Origin: Rhodospirillales bacterium
GTDB lineage: Bacteria; Pseudomonadota; Alphaproteobacteria; Rhodospirillales; Defluviicoccaceae
Assembly: GCA_026125865.1 (NCBI GenBank)
Contig: JAHCKI010000162.1
Span: forward strand, 1 to 5,968
Length of the DNA: 5,968 bases
Direction: 5' to 3'
Shown one piece after another: positions 5,620 to 5,968 of this stretch (position 1 is its first letter; each line of letters begins with the position of its first letter). The position numbers were made by a program, and so were the translations under genes. The notes beneath the pieces were generated by a model that saw nothing but the letters and a program-made list of their open reading frames with translations, made no database searches and was not told where the DNA came from.

Positions 5620-5626
5620 TATTGAC
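5598..5626. promoter_or_regulatory. Overlapping palindromes, probable operator between thioesterase and enoyl-CoA hydratase genes
   Basis: Three palindromes overlap. TTTACGT-tt-ACGTAAA (5598-5613) has perfect 7-bp arms. ACGTTTACGTAAACGT (5601-5616) is a perfect 16-bp palindrome, extendable to 22 bp (5598-5619) with one mismatched pair. GTCAATATTGAC (5615-5626) is a perfect 12-bp palindrome. From memory, the TTTACGT..ACGTAAA form resembles the operator of LiuR, a MerR-family regulator of branched-chain amino acid and acyl-CoA catabolism in proteobacteria; this identity is tentative. A TetR-family repressor is also possible. No regulator gene is in the window. Confidence 0.65.
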
Positions 5627-5728
5627 TTCGATGAATTCGAATCGTCGCGGTTTTCCCTTGCCTCCGCCGGAGCGATGCCGAAGATGGCAAGTGAACAATG
5701 GATCATTGGGAGACTGGAGTTCCGCGCC

Positions 5729-5968
5729 ATGGATGCTCGGCCTGTCCAGACCGAAGAACAGGTGCTGTTACGTGAGGACCGTGACGGCATCGCAACCCTC
5801 ACCCTCAATCGACCGGGGCAATTCAATTCGCTGTCGGTGGCGTTGTTGACCGCGTTGCAGGATCAACTGGACGCCATCGCTGAAGATCGCTCCGTCCGCG
5901 TCGTCGTCGTGGGCCGCGCCCGCCAGGGGGTTTTCGCCGGCCCCGGCCACAATGAGATGCGGGAAAAA
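5729..5968 (+). CDS. Enoyl-CoA hydratase/isomerase family protein, N-terminal part (truncated by window end)
   Basis: The first 80 codons of a crotonase-superfamily protein; the frame stays open to the window end. After a short lead comes the typical first strand and loop, DGIATLTLNRPGQFNSLSVALLTALQDQLDAI (about 19-50), then the strand SVRVVVVG (56-63) and the first oxyanion-hole region. That region reads QGVFAGPGHNEMREK (66-80) rather than the usual F-[CA]-A-G-[AH]-D-[LI]-x-E-M: it is shorter and lacks the conserved Asp. ATG 5729 is preferred (GGAG at 5716-5719, 9 nt away, and normal family N-terminal length); in-frame ATGs at 5684 and 5675 would lengthen it by 15 or 18 residues. Crotonases hydrate or isomerise enoyl-CoAs, among other reactions; which one applies here cannot be told from this fragment. 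Confidence 0.85.
   Translation, partial: MDARPVQTEEQVLLREDRDGIATLTLNRPGQFNSLSVALLTALQDQLDAIAEDRSVRVVVVGRARQGVFAGPGHNEMREK

Noticed and set aside
5543..5698. N-terminal extension of the thioesterase to ATG 5698 (192 residues)
   Set aside because: The extra 52 residues are translated from the palindromes and predicted promoter, have no hotdog-like features, and a GTG with AGGAG at 5542 gives the normal family length.

Overview
The window looks like chromosomal DNA of a high-GC alphaproteobacterium, probably of the Rhodospirillales (Magnetospirillum/Rhodospirillum-like). The reasons are the overall GC richness, an alphaproteobacterial-style L13 (MATYSAKASEI...), an S9 with an N-terminal extension, a stand-alone bacteriohemerythrin, and dispersed palindromic repeats of the kinds scattered through such genomes. 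This taxonomic reading is inference. No mobile element, CRISPR array, phage gene, rRNA or tRNA is visible.

Layout. (1) 1-1936, + strand: the end of an ABC ATPase gene, then its permease and its periplasmic binding protein. The tight, coupled operon resembles ThiZ-ThiX-ThiY and should import a thiamin pyrimidine precursor (HMP or formylaminopyrimidine). (2) 1937-2072: a palindromic repeat of nested hairpins between convergent genes; its central hairpin ends in a T6 tract and should terminate the thi operon. (3) 2073-4315, - strand: rplM (L13) and rpsI (S9) as a two-gene operon 8 nt apart, then, after a 216-bp gap with three inverted-repeat structures, argC of arginine biosynthesis. A good sigma70-type promoter and a strong 5'-leader hairpin precede rplM. 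(4) 4613-5080, + strand: a complete bacteriohemerythrin, divergent from rplM and convergent with the next gene. (5) 5120-5542, - strand: a PaaI-type hotdog thioesterase. It is divergent from (6) 5729 to the window end, + strand: the N-terminal part of an enoyl-CoA hydratase/isomerase. The gap between (5) and (6) carries a cluster of overlapping palindromes lying inside the spacer of a predicted thioesterase promoter, which looks like an operator for an acyl-CoA-related regulator.

Most of the window is ordinary core metabolism and translation. I see no evidence of a wholly new system. The points most worth a second look are the operator-in-promoter architecture at 5591-5626, the rplM leader hairpin, the two intergenic repeat elements, and the atypical oxyanion-hole segment of the truncated crotonase.
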